Positions 45,574 through 55,518 are shown, counted from the first letter of the stretch. The stretch: DNA of 64,000 nucleotides from Firmicutes bacterium HGW-Firmicutes-7 (GCA_002841375.1 PGZO01000021.1:1-64000), one strand, 5' to 3'. The notes: generated by a model from the letters alone, not told the origin. Translations and numbers: made by a program.

Positions 45574-47169
45574 TTAATTTGTATAATTCATATCCTGTAA
45601 CGCTTCATGCGCAATACATAATTGATTTCTTCCATTATCCTTTGCTTCATAAAGTGCTTTATCCGCAATTCTTATCATGTCCTCTGCTTTATTTGGATGT
45701 CCAATTTTATTATCTGTTACCCCCAAGCTTATTGTTGCAATAATTTCAACTTCTTCTACAACAATTGGTGATTTTTGTAAGGTTTCAAGAATTTTATTTC
45801 CAATAACACAAGCAGCTTTTATATTTTTTCCCATAAGAATAATCACAAACTCATCTCCACCGAATCTCCCTACAATATCATTTTCATCCGTATACACTGA
45901 ACAGACATTAACAATATGCTTCATCACATTATCACCAGCAATATGTCCATAGGTATCGTTAATTCCTTTAAACTTATCAATGTCAAATACAAGACAAGAT
46001 AAATCTTTTCCACTCTCATCGGCGATACTGAATTCCTCATCGAATTTTAACATGAAGTACTTTCTATTATATGCCCCTGTCAAATAATCATTAATCGCAA
46101 TTGAAAGGAGTTCTTCATTTTGTTTTCCCAAAATATCTATTATATATTGTAATTCTTGCCTTTGTTGGGTAACCTTCTCATAATTGGTTTTAATACGTGT
46201 TATTTCTTTTTCATATTGAACTATTTCATGTTTAATTCGCATGCTCGAAAGGTTGCTTTCCCTATTAATCGCATTCATTTGTTTCAATAGATCACTATAT
46301 TTTTTCAACGAAATATACGCAGCTTGAAAATCACCTTGCTTTGCGTACGCCTTATGTAACCAATCATAGGCGCAATATAGTTCAAAATTAAATTCATATT
46401 TTTCAGCAAGAAGCTCCGACTTATTAGCATAATTAATAGCTAGGACATATTTTTTCTTTTCATAAAAAATGTTTGCATGAATTAAATAACACCATATTAA
46501 TAAAAATACATTGCTATTTTTAGTAGCTTCTAATTCTGCCTCAAGTACATAGATTTTAGCAACATTATATACACCCTTAGTTGTGTATAAGAGGGCTAAA
46601 TTAACTTTAATTTCTGTTATCTGACTATATTTATGTTCCTTGGCAATTTCTAAAGCATTTATAAGATATCCTTCTGCATGATCATACTGTTTTAAACGAT
46701 AATAAGCCTCACCTATACTATTAAACAACTTTGTTATTTGTTTGCTCTTATTATATTTATGGGCAGTTTTTAATCCTTTCTTTAGAAGCTCAACGGCTTC
46801 TTGAAAAGCTTCCTGTCTAATCAATAACTTTGCAAAACAATTAAGATTGTCCAATGCTCGATTAACAGATTCTACTTCCTCTAATAACTTTAATACCTCT
46901 ACTGCATAGTTATAAGCGTTACCATAATCTGCCTTATCGAAAAACACTCTGGCCATAATATTGTTAAGTTCTATTAGTCCCGCAATGTCATTGATTGCTA
47001 CACAATCATTTAACACATCATCATACGAGTTTATAACTGTCTTATAATCCAGATTTTTAACTAATTCACGCAAAGTAATAAATTTATCATGAAGTTGATT
47101 TTTAATATCGTTATCCACTATTTTTCCCTTTATCATACTCATTAAATGCTTATGTACATCTAACAACAT
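45574..47169 (-). CDS. TPR-GGDEF diguanylate cyclase
   Basis: A 531-residue cytoplasmic protein: about seven TPR-like helical repeats (about 20-300), a coiled-coil linker (about 305-355) and a GGDEF domain with intact active site GRFGGDEF and NDTYGHIAGD. The inhibitory I-site position reads DEND instead of RxxD, so product inhibition is likely absent. No membrane segment. No ribosome site fits the ATG at 47169; GTG 47118 after AAAGGG is an alternative start that would drop 17 residues. It should make c-di-GMP for the PilZ protein encoded next. Confidence 0.9.
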   Translation of the reverse strand: MLLDVHKHLMSMIKGKIVDNDIKNQLHDKFITLRELVKNLDYKTVINSYDDVLNDCVAINDIAGLIELNNIMARVFFDKADYGNAYNYAVEVLKLLEEVESVNRALDNLNCFAKLLIRQEAFQEAVELLKKGLKTAHKYNKSKQITKLFNSIGEAYYRLKQYDHAEGYLINALEIAKEHKYSQITEIKVNLALLYTTKGVYNVAKIYVLEAELEATKNSNVFLLIWCYLIHANIFYEKKKYVLAINYANKSELLAEKYEFNFELYCAYDWLHKAYAKQGDFQAAYISLKKYSDLLKQMNAINRESNLSSMRIKHEIVQYEKEITRIKTNYEKVTQQRQELQYIIDILGKQNEELLSIAINDYLTGAYNRKYFMLKFDEEFSIADESGKDLSCLVFDIDKFKGINDTYGHIAGDNVMKHIVNVCSVYTDENDIVGRFGGDEFVIILMGKNIKAACVIGNKILETLQKSPIVVEEVEIIATISLGVTDNKIGHPNKAEDMIRIADKALYEAKDNGRNQLCIAHEALQDMNYTN

Positions 47170-47213
47170 TTTACACTATATACGTGATGTTTTCAAATCA
47201 TTTTAAGTGATCC

Positions 47214-48083
47214 TTAATATTTTTTATTAAACAACTTTCTATAGGCTTCAATCTCATCTTTTCTAATATCATTAAAAGTTCCTCTTATTTTTCCTAGTAA
47301 CCTACTGTTCATTATTCCCTCATCTAACATTTCTATTAATTCTCTTGCCTTTTCTCCATCCTTTGGATAAGATATACCGTAAATCGTTACAACTGCTTTG
47401 TTTTTAAAATTGTTCACATTTTCCTTTACTAAACTACGAACCTTATTCTCTATTTCAACAATATTTTCTTTTCCCGTAAAAGGACAAATTAACAATAGCT
47501 TCATAGGGCCATATCTCATTACTAAATCCGTTTCTCTAAGTCTGTCTTTAAGTTTTTCTATTATTTCAATTGTCTCATCTTCCATAACACTATGTAGTTC
47601 AATCATAACCAATGAAATGCTGTACTTTCCCCTGTCGGCTCTAACCAACTCGAAATCTATTACTGAATCGTCTACATAAGTATATTCAATCTGTTCTTCA
47701 ATCTGAAAAGGTACTACCGTATTAGTAAGTATATTCTTTATTTTATTTTTAAGCACTTCTTCTTTTAAAGGTAATATGATAATATCATTTGCACCAGCCT
47801 CCATTGCATCATCAATTACACGTGTCTCATACCGATCAATAATGAGTAGTACCTTGATTTTTTTATTGCTTACTTCTTTAATCATTTCAAAATCTCTTTC
47901 ATACGTAGAATAGTTTAGTTCATGAATCAACATAACTATTGAATCCTTTAAAAGCCCATGCTTAAACCTTAAATCTTCTGGATTTTGAAATTCAATAAAA
48001 TCATAACCTAAACTAACTATCGTATATAATACTATTTTTCTTGTTGCATTTCCTGCAACATTCATTAACACCTTGTTTTTCAT
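47214..48083 (-). CDS. Degenerate receiver plus degenerate GGDEF protein
   Basis: A 289-residue protein: an N-terminal receiver-like fold (about 5-115) without a clear phospho-acceptor Asp, and a C-terminal GGDEF-like domain (about 130-270) where the catalytic loop RYGGDEF is RYGPMKL. It cannot be a normal cyclase. It may bind nucleotide or act as a scaffold for the active cyclase encoded next. The ATG at 48083 has GGAG seven bases upstream; the ATG at 48107 has none. Confidence 0.75.
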   Translation of the reverse strand: MKNKVLMNVAGNATRKIVLYTIVSLGYDFIEFQNPEDLRFKHGLLKDSIVMLIHELNYSTYERDFEMIKEVSNKKIKVLLIIDRYETRVIDDAMEAGANDIIILPLKEEVLKNKIKNILTNTVVPFQIEEQIEYTYVDDSVIDFELVRADRGKYSISLVMIELHSVMEDETIEIIEKLKDRLRETDLVMRYGPMKLLLICPFTGKENIVEIENKVRSLVKENVNNFKNKAVVTIYGISYPKDGEKARELIEMLDEGIMNSRLLGKIRGTFNDIRKDEIEAYRKLFNKKY

Positions 48084-48118
48084 AATTATACTCCACTCCC
48101 TTGGCATAATTCATTCCC

Positions 48119-49039
48119 TTAATGACTCTTTATCCAATCTAACATATAACAATAAACCTCACTTTTATTGATTTCATTTAGCAATTCATGTCGTGCATCC
48201 TTAAATAGCTTCAATTTGATGTTGTCACCATATCCCAAGGCTCCATATAGACTTACTATTTTCTTTACTCCCTCCCCATTAAATCCAACTGGATCTGATT
48301 CACCCGAAGTAAATAGCAAAGGTATTTGCGGTGTTTTCTTTATTTTCTCTTCTCTTTGACTTATAATAATTTCCTTAAATAGATTAATATAAAAAGTTGC
48401 TGAATAACTATAGCCACATAATTCATCTGAAAGATATTTTTCCACTTGCTGCTCGTCTCTTGAAAGCCAATCACATTGAGTTCGTGCAGGTTCAAACTCT
48501 AAATTAAAGCCTCCAATTGCAAGATTATTCAAAAACCTACTCCTTGAACTCTTTGAAGAAAATAGTCTTACAATCTTGCCCGAAAATATTCCAATATTCA
48601 ATAGGAAGGGTTTCGCAGCCATTGTTCCCATAATGATTGCCTTCGACACATAATTTCCATGTTCTTGAAGATATCTTCTACAAATAAGAGAGCCCATGCT
48701 ATGTCCTAAGAGCGTAATATCAAGACCGTTCTCTTTGGCTATTATAAATTCTTGTACCAATCTTACATCTTCAATAATATTCGCAAAGGTATCTTTTTTA
48801 TCGAATATGCCTAAAACTTGGCCTTTTGCTAAACTTTCCCCATGTTTCCTATGGTCATGCGCATAAACCACATAATTATTAGCAACTAAGTAGCTTGCAA
48901 AGTTTCTATATCTTTCACAGTGTTCTGCCATACCATGCAATAAATGAACCACCCCAATAGGTACTTCACCACCTCTAAACCTTATGATATGGAGACTGCT
49001 CCCTTCTTTCCCATCGATCCTATAACACTTCTCCTCCAT
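48119..49039 (-). CDS. Alpha/beta hydrolase, lysophospholipase-like
   Basis: A 306-residue serine hydrolase of the monoacylglycerol lipase type. HGMAEHCERY forms the oxyanion turn, GHSMGS (about 112-117) holds the nucleophile, and the Asp (SGESDPVG) and His (DARHELLNE) of the triad are in place. No signal sequence. The start follows CAGGAG. It overlaps no neighbour, lying five bases from the DHH gene. Confidence 0.9.
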   Translation of the reverse strand: MEEKCYRIDGKEGSSLHIIRFRGGEVPIGVVHLLHGMAEHCERYRNFASYLVANNYVVYAHDHRKHGESLAKGQVLGIFDKKDTFANIIEDVRLVQEFIIAKENGLDITLLGHSMGSLICRRYLQEHGNYVSKAIIMGTMAAKPFLLNIGIFSGKIVRLFSSKSSRSRFLNNLAIGGFNLEFEPARTQCDWLSRDEQQVEKYLSDELCGYSYSATFYINLFKEIIISQREEKIKKTPQIPLLFTSGESDPVGFNGEGVKKIVSLYGALGYGDNIKLKLFKDARHELLNEINKSEVYCYMLDWIKSH

Positions 49040-49044
49040 ACCGA

Positions 49045-50037
49045 TTATCTCCTGTTTATTTTTTCTTCGACAAAACCAATTGTTCTATATCTTACATAAG
49101 TATCTAACTCTTTATTTTGCAGAAAATACATTTCTTCTAAGGGGATAAACCCTCCGGCCATTTCTTTGTGTCCACCACCTACACCTTTGTCCTTTAATAT
49201 ATACTTGACTAATTCATCAGCATAAATGTATTTTTCTCCACTCCTTACTGAAAATTTTATTCCATCAGGTCGCTTTGCATACGATACAACAATAGATGTA
49301 CCTTCAATCGTATATACCATGTCACTTATTGTTCCGAGAAGAGAGTCATTACAATTTTCAATGTGTACAAATCCTATGTTTCCGTATATTTCAAAAGTCT
49401 CTAACGCTTTAGCATAAGCATATATATCTTCCCTACCAATTTCATTCATTCGCAGCTTCTTTATTTTTGATAGGTTAGATAGTCCGTATAACCAATAAAA
49501 ATTATCTAAATCTCTTTGATCAGAAGATCTTGTTAAATTATTTGTATCGTTCATTATACCGTACAAAAGTGCAGTAGCAACGTCTGTAGAAGGTTCTATA
49601 TCTAATGCCTTGTAGTAATCCGTAATAATTGTAGCGCAAGCACCAATCTCTTCTTGGATATCTTTAAATATATAATTTTGATCTCCCATATCATGATGAT
49701 GATCTATCACTGCTACTTTCTTGCCTCTTATTGAAGTAATATTAGAGTTCCCTGCTTGAGAATCAATTAAAATTACAAAATCTTTAGGTGAGCTAGAGAA
49801 GCTGTTTTCTTTTACCAACATATTAATATCAAACATCTCAACCATCTTCTTAGAATTAACCTTCTCTATAACATTCATATACACAATTTTTGCATCAATA
49901 TCAAATTTCTTCAATAATTCACATAACGCAAAGCTACTTGCAATAGCATCAGGGTCTGGCATATTATGTGGCTGAATATAAACCTTTTCAGCACCTTTCA
50001 TGCTTTCTATTAATCCTAAAAACGCATTGATCATCAT
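49045..50037 (-). CDS. DHH family phosphoesterase (NrnA-like)
   Basis: A 330-residue DHH/DHHA1 protein, probably a nanoRNase/pAp phosphatase that clears short RNAs, and in some bacteria pGpG from c-di-GMP breakdown. Motifs are HNMPDPDAIAS, LIDSQAGN, VIDHHHDMGD (the DHH) and C-terminal GGGHKEMAGG. The neighbouring GGDEF and PilZ genes make a pGpG role attractive, but this is inference. The start is ATG 50037 or the next ATG, after GAAGGG. Confidence 0.9.
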   Translation of the reverse strand: MMINAFLGLIESMKGAEKVYIQPHNMPDPDAIASSFALCELLKKFDIDAKIVYMNVIEKVNSKKMVEMFDINMLVKENSFSSSPKDFVILIDSQAGNSNITSIRGKKVAVIDHHHDMGDQNYIFKDIQEEIGACATIITDYYKALDIEPSTDVATALLYGIMNDTNNLTRSSDQRDLDNFYWLYGLSNLSKIKKLRMNEIGREDIYAYAKALETFEIYGNIGFVHIENCNDSLLGTISDMVYTIEGTSIVVSYAKRPDGIKFSVRSGEKYIYADELVKYILKDKGVGGGHKEMAGGFIPLEEMYFLQNKELDTYVRYRTIGFVEEKINRR

Positions 50038-50066
50038 ACCCTTCCCCTTTCATTTTTCGTTACCTT

Positions 50067-51710
50067 TTATTCTATCTTACTGGTAAAAGCCTTTAAACAT
50101 ACATTGCTATCAAATACCTTCTCAGTACTGTCCCAAGATGAACCATTTTGGCTCATATAGCCCTCTCCATCACTAATAATAACATTGTCTAACCAATCTA
50201 CTTTCTTATAGTATTCCGCTGCAACTGGTAAGTTACTCCCTGCAGTTGCAATTTTCACAACAACTGCAAATTTACTTTCTACAGTAATAGGCAAATCCAA
50301 GTCTATTGTGTAATAGCCTTTGTAGTCTAGTGTGCCTTTCTTAACAAGTGTCATATTTTTAAAATCCGAAGGGGTTTTAAACTTTTTAACAACATATACT
50401 TCGTATCTTGTATTTTTGTCGGTTGCATAAAAACTCACTGCCTTAAGATTTTCTTTTTTATCCTTTACCTCATAAGCATTCGCAAAGTATGCAGTGTCGG
50501 TTCCATAACCTAATCGGCCAATCCATCCTAAATAATCAGTTTGATATATGCGTGAGTAATTCGAAATATTATCTACTCTTGAATATACGACATTTTCTGT
50601 TCCAATATATTTATCATGGTATGAAACATAAAAATATCCTTTATCTCCAAAATCCTCACCATAACTATTTTTACAAATAAATGCCCCGTTCGCTTCAGGA
50701 ATTGTTGCAAAATTTTCTTTTGGATAATGATCATCCCATCCGACGATAACTACTGCATGGTTGAATTTAGCATTCCCTTTGTAATAAAATGAATTGGTTT
50801 TATTATTGTATATTGTATTCGTAGTATCTATTAAACTTTCATCAAAATACATAGCAGATTGAACTCCTCCATATAGAAGAAGTGATAGTTTTATCGCTAT
50901 ATAATCTTTAGATGGTAGCACCTTAGCTTCTTGCACATGCTTAACCGCCTTAGCTGAAACATTCATTTTACCATCACCATAAGGATCATCTTGCTCTGTA
51001 ACAGGGCCATCCCACCTGGCTAAATAGCTCATAGCTATATTAAAATCTCCACCTTTATTTTGAGAGACGTTATATCCATGTCCTAAGCTTAAATGATCCT
51101 CAGAAAAGTCATTCACATTCGGCATTAACACTGATTCAATCGCACCAAGCGTAGCAAATGCCCAACATGCGCCTATTTCCTTTTGATCTTTTACTGGTGT
51201 TAACTTGTTGTTTTGCCTTAAATCAAATTTGGATGGAATCTTACTAATCGTTGTATTATTATTCCTATTACTTATGTATATAACCTTTTCCTTTGCAGAC
51301 CAGTTTACGTCACATCCAAAAGCTTCCATGACTGCTCTAATAGGTAAATAGGTTCTTCCGTTGATTATGGTAGAGCTCGTATCGTTAATAATAACATCGG
51401 AATTTCTATAGATATATTTTTTCCCAATAGGGACTTTTACGATAACATCTCCTTTTTGGGCAATCGCCATCTTTTCATTTGAATTCCAGGTTACTTTAGC
51501 GCCAAACATTTCCAAAATAACCCTAAAAGGAACTTGTGCACGATTGTTGTCATCTAAAAACGGGACGCCAGCCATTTCACTGAAAATAATCTCATTATTA
51601 TTTAATAGTACTTTGATATCATTCGTACGATGATCTGTTGCAACAATGCTCACCTGTACTAAAAGTGATATGAAGATTGCAAGTAAAATACTCGTGAATT
51701 TTTTTTTCAA
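50067..51710 (-). CDS. Secreted papain-like (C1) protease with copper-amine-oxidase-like N-domain
   Basis: A 547-residue exported protein. It has a signal peptide (about 1-25), a copper-amine-oxidase-N-like stalk (about 30-150, with VPFRVILEMFGAKVTW and LPIRAVMEAFGCDVNW repeats), and a C1 peptidase with Gln (PVKDQ), Cys (GACWAFA), His (FNHAVVIVGWDD) and Asn (CKNSYGEDFG). The last ~130 residues form a beta-rich lectin-like domain. No prodomain is obvious. The start is TTG at 51710 after GGTGG. Confidence 0.9.
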   Translation of the reverse strand: MKKKFTSILLAIFISLLVQVSIVATDHRTNDIKVLLNNNEIIFSEMAGVPFLDDNNRAQVPFRVILEMFGAKVTWNSNEKMAIAQKGDVIVKVPIGKKYIYRNSDVIINDTSSTIINGRTYLPIRAVMEAFGCDVNWSAKEKVIYISNRNNNTTISKIPSKFDLRQNNKLTPVKDQKEIGACWAFATLGAIESVLMPNVNDFSEDHLSLGHGYNVSQNKGGDFNIAMSYLARWDGPVTEQDDPYGDGKMNVSAKAVKHVQEAKVLPSKDYIAIKLSLLLYGGVQSAMYFDESLIDTTNTIYNNKTNSFYYKGNAKFNHAVVIVGWDDHYPKENFATIPEANGAFICKNSYGEDFGDKGYFYVSYHDKYIGTENVVYSRVDNISNYSRIYQTDYLGWIGRLGYGTDTAYFANAYEVKDKKENLKAVSFYATDKNTRYEVYVVKKFKTPSDFKNMTLVKKGTLDYKGYYTIDLDLPITVESKFAVVVKIATAGSNLPVAAEYYKKVDWLDNVIISDGEGYMSQNGSSWDSTEKVFDSNVCLKAFTSKIE

Positions 51711-51759
51711 GTCAATACCACCTTTCCCGTCATCATAAAGAAGTGGGGGACTTCGCTTA

Positions 51760-52914
51760 TTAGGTTAAATTAGAATTATATCGTGGTTTGGGCCCCATAT
51801 ACTGATAGAGATTCGTTTTAAGCATCCCACTATAGAGCTTTCTCTTTTTATCAGCATTTTTACCAAAGTATCTTTCAAAATCCTCAAAAGAGGTTATTAT
51901 ACTATAAGACCAAGTATCTAAACTGCGAAATTGTTCTCCCATTTCTTTATACAACTGAGTTACTTTTTCTCTATCTTCTAGTCTTTCACCATAAGGAGGG
52001 TTCGTAACAATTACACCGCACTTCTTGTTAGAGGTTAATTTTTGCATTTCTCTTTCTTGAAAATGAATATGTTGTTCTACGCCTGCAATTTTTGCATTTT
52101 CTCTAGCAATTTTTAAAATTTTATAGTCTATATCAAAGGCTTGAATATTCAATTCAACAGAATCGTCTCTTAAACTTTTCGCTTCTTCTACCGCATCTGT
52201 CCAAAACTTTGAAGGAATTAGATTTGTCCATTCTTCTGCTACAAAGCCTCTATTTAATCCAGGCGCTATATTGGCACCTATCATAGCCGCTTCGATTGGA
52301 AATGTACCACTACCACAAAACGGATCTGCAAACACTCTACTTTTGTTCCATGGTGATAGTTGAATGATCCCAGCTGCCAAGCTCTCTCTAATTGGCGCTA
52401 TTCCTGAAAACTGTCTATAACCTCTTTTGTGAAGAGAAGCTCCTGAAGTATCAATACCAATTGATACAATGTTTTTCTTTATAAAAACGCGCATTGGAAA
52501 CTCAACGCCTTCTTCTTTAAACCAGTCTATCTTATATACCCTTTTTAATCTTTCAACAATTGCTTTCTTAACTATAGATTGAATATCAGAAGGGCTAAAA
52601 AGTTCAGATTTAATTGAACTTGCTTTTGTTACCCAAAATTTACCACTTTCTGGTATATAATCTTCCCATGGTAATTGTTTGATTCCTTCAAATAATTCAT
52701 CAAAAGTTTTAGCTTCAAATTGACCAACATCTAGAAGTACCCTTTCGCCAGATCTTAACCACAAGTTACTTTTACAAATAGCTCCTGCATCACCAATAAA
52801 CGAAATTCTACCATCATCGACGTTTGCAATATTATAACCTAAATTTTGTATTTCTCTTTTTACTACTGCCTCAATACCAAAAAGGCATGGAATTGTTAGT
52901 TTATATTCTGTCAT
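51760..52914 (-). CDS. THUMP-domain class I RNA methyltransferase (YpsC/RlmL-N type)
   Basis: A 384-residue enzyme. A THUMP RNA-binding domain (about 1-155) is followed by an N6_Mtase fold with ADPFCGSGTFPIEAAMIG (SAM site) and TNPPYGERL (NPPY, for N2-guanine methylation). It resembles the N-terminal half of RlmL, which methylates G2445 of 23S rRNA; the exact site here is inferred. The start follows AAGGAG. Confidence 0.92.
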   Translation of the reverse strand: MTEYKLTIPCLFGIEAVVKREIQNLGYNIANVDDGRISFIGDAGAICKSNLWLRSGERVLLDVGQFEAKTFDELFEGIKQLPWEDYIPESGKFWVTKASSIKSELFSPSDIQSIVKKAIVERLKRVYKIDWFKEEGVEFPMRVFIKKNIVSIGIDTSGASLHKRGYRQFSGIAPIRESLAAGIIQLSPWNKSRVFADPFCGSGTFPIEAAMIGANIAPGLNRGFVAEEWTNLIPSKFWTDAVEEAKSLRDDSVELNIQAFDIDYKILKIARENAKIAGVEQHIHFQEREMQKLTSNKKCGVIVTNPPYGERLEDREKVTQLYKEMGEQFRSLDTWSYSIITSFEDFERYFGKNADKKRKLYSGMLKTNLYQYMGPKPRYNSNLT

Positions 52915-53154
52915 TTTATTCTCCTTAACTCCTTGTGAAACTTTTATTCCAAATTTTTATCAGAAAACTATTCTATCCTCCATTATACGTTATTGTAACC
53001 AATAACTCAATAAACTAAAATTAAATTTTAATGTCGTTTTTTTATTCGACTTAATCTATACCCAATTTTGAACATTCTGTGTTATAATAGTACAAGATGT
53101 CTAACGAAAATCCTTTGGACTCAATATTCAAACAGAAGAAAGGATCACCTTCCT

Positions 53155-53949
53155 ATGAGAAAAATAAATTTTTTTAGCAAAATATATCTTAGTATGACCT
53201 CAAAATCCTTTTATGTCACAATTATTCATGAACACTTTTTTAAATCCTTTTTATATTTATTATTGTTGTCTTTCCTATTGGCTTCACCTTTTTCCATTTA
53301 TTCTGGATTTAAGACTTATGATAAAACCACCCATTTAATAGAATTTATTAGTAGCGAACAAGTTCCCTCTTTTAACTTTCAAGAAGGAAAATTAGAAATT
53401 CTTGATAATGAACCTTTTATTTATGCTGATGAAAATAAGTTTCTGAAAATTATTATTGATAATAGTGATACTTATACCTTTAATGATTTAGCAGGATATT
53501 ATATGGGTTACTTAATTACGGAAGAAAGTCTAATAAGTTCACAACTCGGAACAACACCTAAGTCTACGAATTATGAAGATTTTTTTATTAGAAACCTAAG
53601 CAAACCTGAGCTTATAGAATTGTTGCAATTGTACCAACCATTAATTGGCATTGGGTATGGCAGTTTGGCGCTCTTTCTTGCTATTACTTCAATAGGGTTT
53701 AAAAGCTTACTGTCCTATTTCACAGTCTCATTTTTCAAAAACTTACTTCGCATACCGTTAAGTTTTTCTCAGTGCTATAAAATCGCAATATATGCTATGA
53801 CGACTTCTATTGTCGTGATAGAATTTTTAAATATTACTAACTTAGTACCCTCACAGTTCTTCTTTGGGATTTATTTCTTCATTAATGTACTTTATATAGG
53901 AAACATCATAAAGTACCTAAGTACGTTTAAAACAAATATATCTACATAA
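53155..53949 (+). CDS. DUF1189 family membrane protein
   Basis: A 264-residue protein with the N-terminal pattern of DUF1189, a first membrane segment at about 30-50, a ~130-residue outer domain and three further membrane segments (about 155-260). The function is unknown. I use the ATG at 53155 after AAGGA. An in-frame ATG at 53068 has no site and adds 29 poor residues. It is convergent with the rRNA methylase gene. Confidence 0.75.
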   Translation: MRKINFFSKIYLSMTSKSFYVTIIHEHFFKSFLYLLLLSFLLASPFSIYSGFKTYDKTTHLIEFISSEQVPSFNFQEGKLEILDNEPFIYADENKFLKIIIDNSDTYTFNDLAGYYMGYLITEESLISSQLGTTPKSTNYEDFFIRNLSKPELIELLQLYQPLIGIGYGSLALFLAITSIGFKSLLSYFTVSFFKNLLRIPLSFSQCYKIAIYAMTTSIVVIEFLNITNLVPSQFFFGIYFFINVLYIGNIIKYLSTFKTNIST

Positions 53950-53977
53950 ATAACATTTTATGACAAGCTTAAAAAGC

Positions 53978-54019
53978 AAGGGAGTAACAGAATCAATTTT
54001 CTGTACTCCCTTTATTTTT
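53978..54019. terminator. Terminator between DUF1189 and the rRNA methylase
   Basis: AAGGGAGTA.CAGAA pairs with TTCTGTACTCCCTT, followed by TATTTTT on the plus strand. The right arm overlaps the stop of the convergent gene. Confidence 0.8.
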
Positions 54020-54791
54020 GTCGTTGCCTAACAGCTTCATACATCAATATACCTGCTGCAACAGCTGCGTTTAATGACTCTGCTTTTCCTAACATTGGTA
54101 TTTTAATATAAGAAGAAGCTAATGCTGCAATCTCTTCTGATAACCCCTGTCCTTCATTTCCAATTAGAAAGCAAGCGCTTTCCTTATAATTCATAGAATA
54201 ATAATACTGCGTTCCCTTTAAGTGGGCGGCATAAAGCTTTACCCCCTTATTGATTAATAGTTTTAAAGCCTCACCTAGTTCTGCTTCAATAATTATTGGA
54301 ACCCTATAAATTGATCCCATAGTAGCTCTCACAACCTTTGGGTTATATATGTCTACTGATCCAGCTGATATAATGACCCCTTGCGCATTTACGGCATCCG
54401 CAGTTCTAATAATTGTTCCAATATTTCCTGGATCTTGAATGTTATCTAGTGCAATTAGTAACGGCTGATTCCTAAAGTCTATATCTTCAAGTTGTGTCGT
54501 CCTTTGCTGAATTACACCGATAATTCCTTGTGGTGTTACAAGGGTCGACATATGAAGTAAAACCTTATCTGTTACAAATTCCAAGCTCTTAAATGAACAT
54601 TCATCCAAATAAAGCTTGTTTTCCTTAAAAAAGACCTCTGTAACAAAAACCTCTTCAATAAGTTCAATTGGTGTTTCTTCCATTATCTTTTTGCCTTCTA
54701 CAACAAACAGACCTTCTCTTTTTCTTTCCTTTTGCTTTTGCTGCAAGGCACATACTCTTTTAACTTTAGTATTTTGAATACTTGTAATCAT
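54012..54791 (-). CDS. TrmH/SpoU family RNA 2'-O-methyltransferase
   Basis: A 259-residue SPOUT enzyme. The N-terminal substrate-binding domain is short. The knot motifs are ALDNIQDPGNIGTIIRTA (motif 1), LIGNEGQGLSEE (motif 2) and IPMLGKAESLNAAVAAGI (motif 3). It probably methylates 23S rRNA; the site is unknown. The start follows AAAGGATG. It follows the trkH-trkA pair by 10 bases. Confidence 0.93.
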   Translation of the reverse strand: MITSIQNTKVKRVCALQQKQKERKREGLFVVEGKKIMEETPIELIEEVFVTEVFFKENKLYLDECSFKSLEFVTDKVLLHMSTLVTPQGIIGVIQQRTTQLEDIDFRNQPLLIALDNIQDPGNIGTIIRTADAVNAQGVIISAGSVDIYNPKVVRATMGSIYRVPIIIEAELGEALKLLINKGVKLYAAHLKGTQYYYSMNYKESACFLIGNEGQGLSEEIAALASSYIKIPMLGKAESLNAAVAAGILMYEAVRQRQK

Positions 54792-54801
54792 AATACATCC
54801 T

Positions 54802-55458
54802 TTAACTGTGTAGTTTTTGCAATTCTATATTGCTTCCGATGACAACCAATACATCTCGCTCACTGAGCACTTCGTTTGGACCCGGCGTTATCGACAGCGT
54901 ATCATCACTTTTTCGAATAGCCATAACATTAATACTGTGTTTTGCCCTTAAGTTCAATTCTTTTAAAGTTTTACCAATCCAACCATCCTTTACTGTAATT
55001 TCAACAATACTATATTCTTCCGAAAGCTCAACATAGTCTACAAAATTATCTGATATCAAGTTATTTGCAATACGGATACCAATTTCTCTTTCAGGGAAAA
55101 CGACTTTATCCGCTCCAACTTTTTCTAAAACTCTTTTGTGAATATCATTTTGAGCCTTTGCTATGACAAACGGAACACCTAATTCCTTTGCCAAAATTGT
55201 AGCCATAATACTAGATTGCATATTATTTGATATCGCAATAATCGCAACATCAAAATTTCTAATTCCAAGTGCATGAAGTGCTTCGGAATCAGTAACATCT
55301 GCCTGTACGGCATGCGTTACACGTTCAGAAATATCTTGAATTATTTCTTCATTAATATCTATCGCAAGTACATCACATCCATTTTTCGATAAAGTCTGAG
55401 CAACACTACGTCCAAACTTACCTAATCCAAAGACAACAAAATCTCTTTTCTTCGCCAT
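54802..55458 (-). CDS. trkA: TrkA/KtrA family potassium channel regulatory subunit
   Basis: A ~218-residue RCK protein. An N-terminal Rossmann nucleotide-binding domain (VFGLGKFGRSVAQTL) is followed by a TrkA-C domain (about 135-217). It gates the membrane subunit in response to nucleotides, and possibly c-di-AMP in this class. The ATG at 55458 has GGAGG six bases upstream; starts at 55479 and 55461 are also in frame. Next to trkH, 60 bases upstream. Confidence 0.93.
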   Translation of the reverse strand: MAKKRDFVVFGLGKFGRSVAQTLSKNGCDVLAIDINEEIIQDISERVTHAVQADVTDSEALHALGIRNFDVAIIAISNNMQSSIMATILAKELGVPFVIAKAQNDIHKRVLEKVGADKVVFPEREIGIRIANNLISDNFVDYVELSEEYSIVEITVKDGWIGKTLKELNLRAKHSINVMAIRKSDDTLSITPGPNEVLSERDVLVVIGSNIELQKLHS

Positions 55459-55518
55459 CATAATCCTCCAATACTTCAATCATGTAATATTAATAAAACA
55501 ACTTATTAGGCCTCCTGC

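Noticed and set aside
51740-51775. Similarity between 29535-29572 and the 3' end of the THUMP methyltransferase gene (AAAGAARTGGG...TTAGGTTAAA)
   Set aside because: About 25 of 33 bases match by eye in AT-rich DNA and no inverted repeat borders it; too weak to call a third repeat family.
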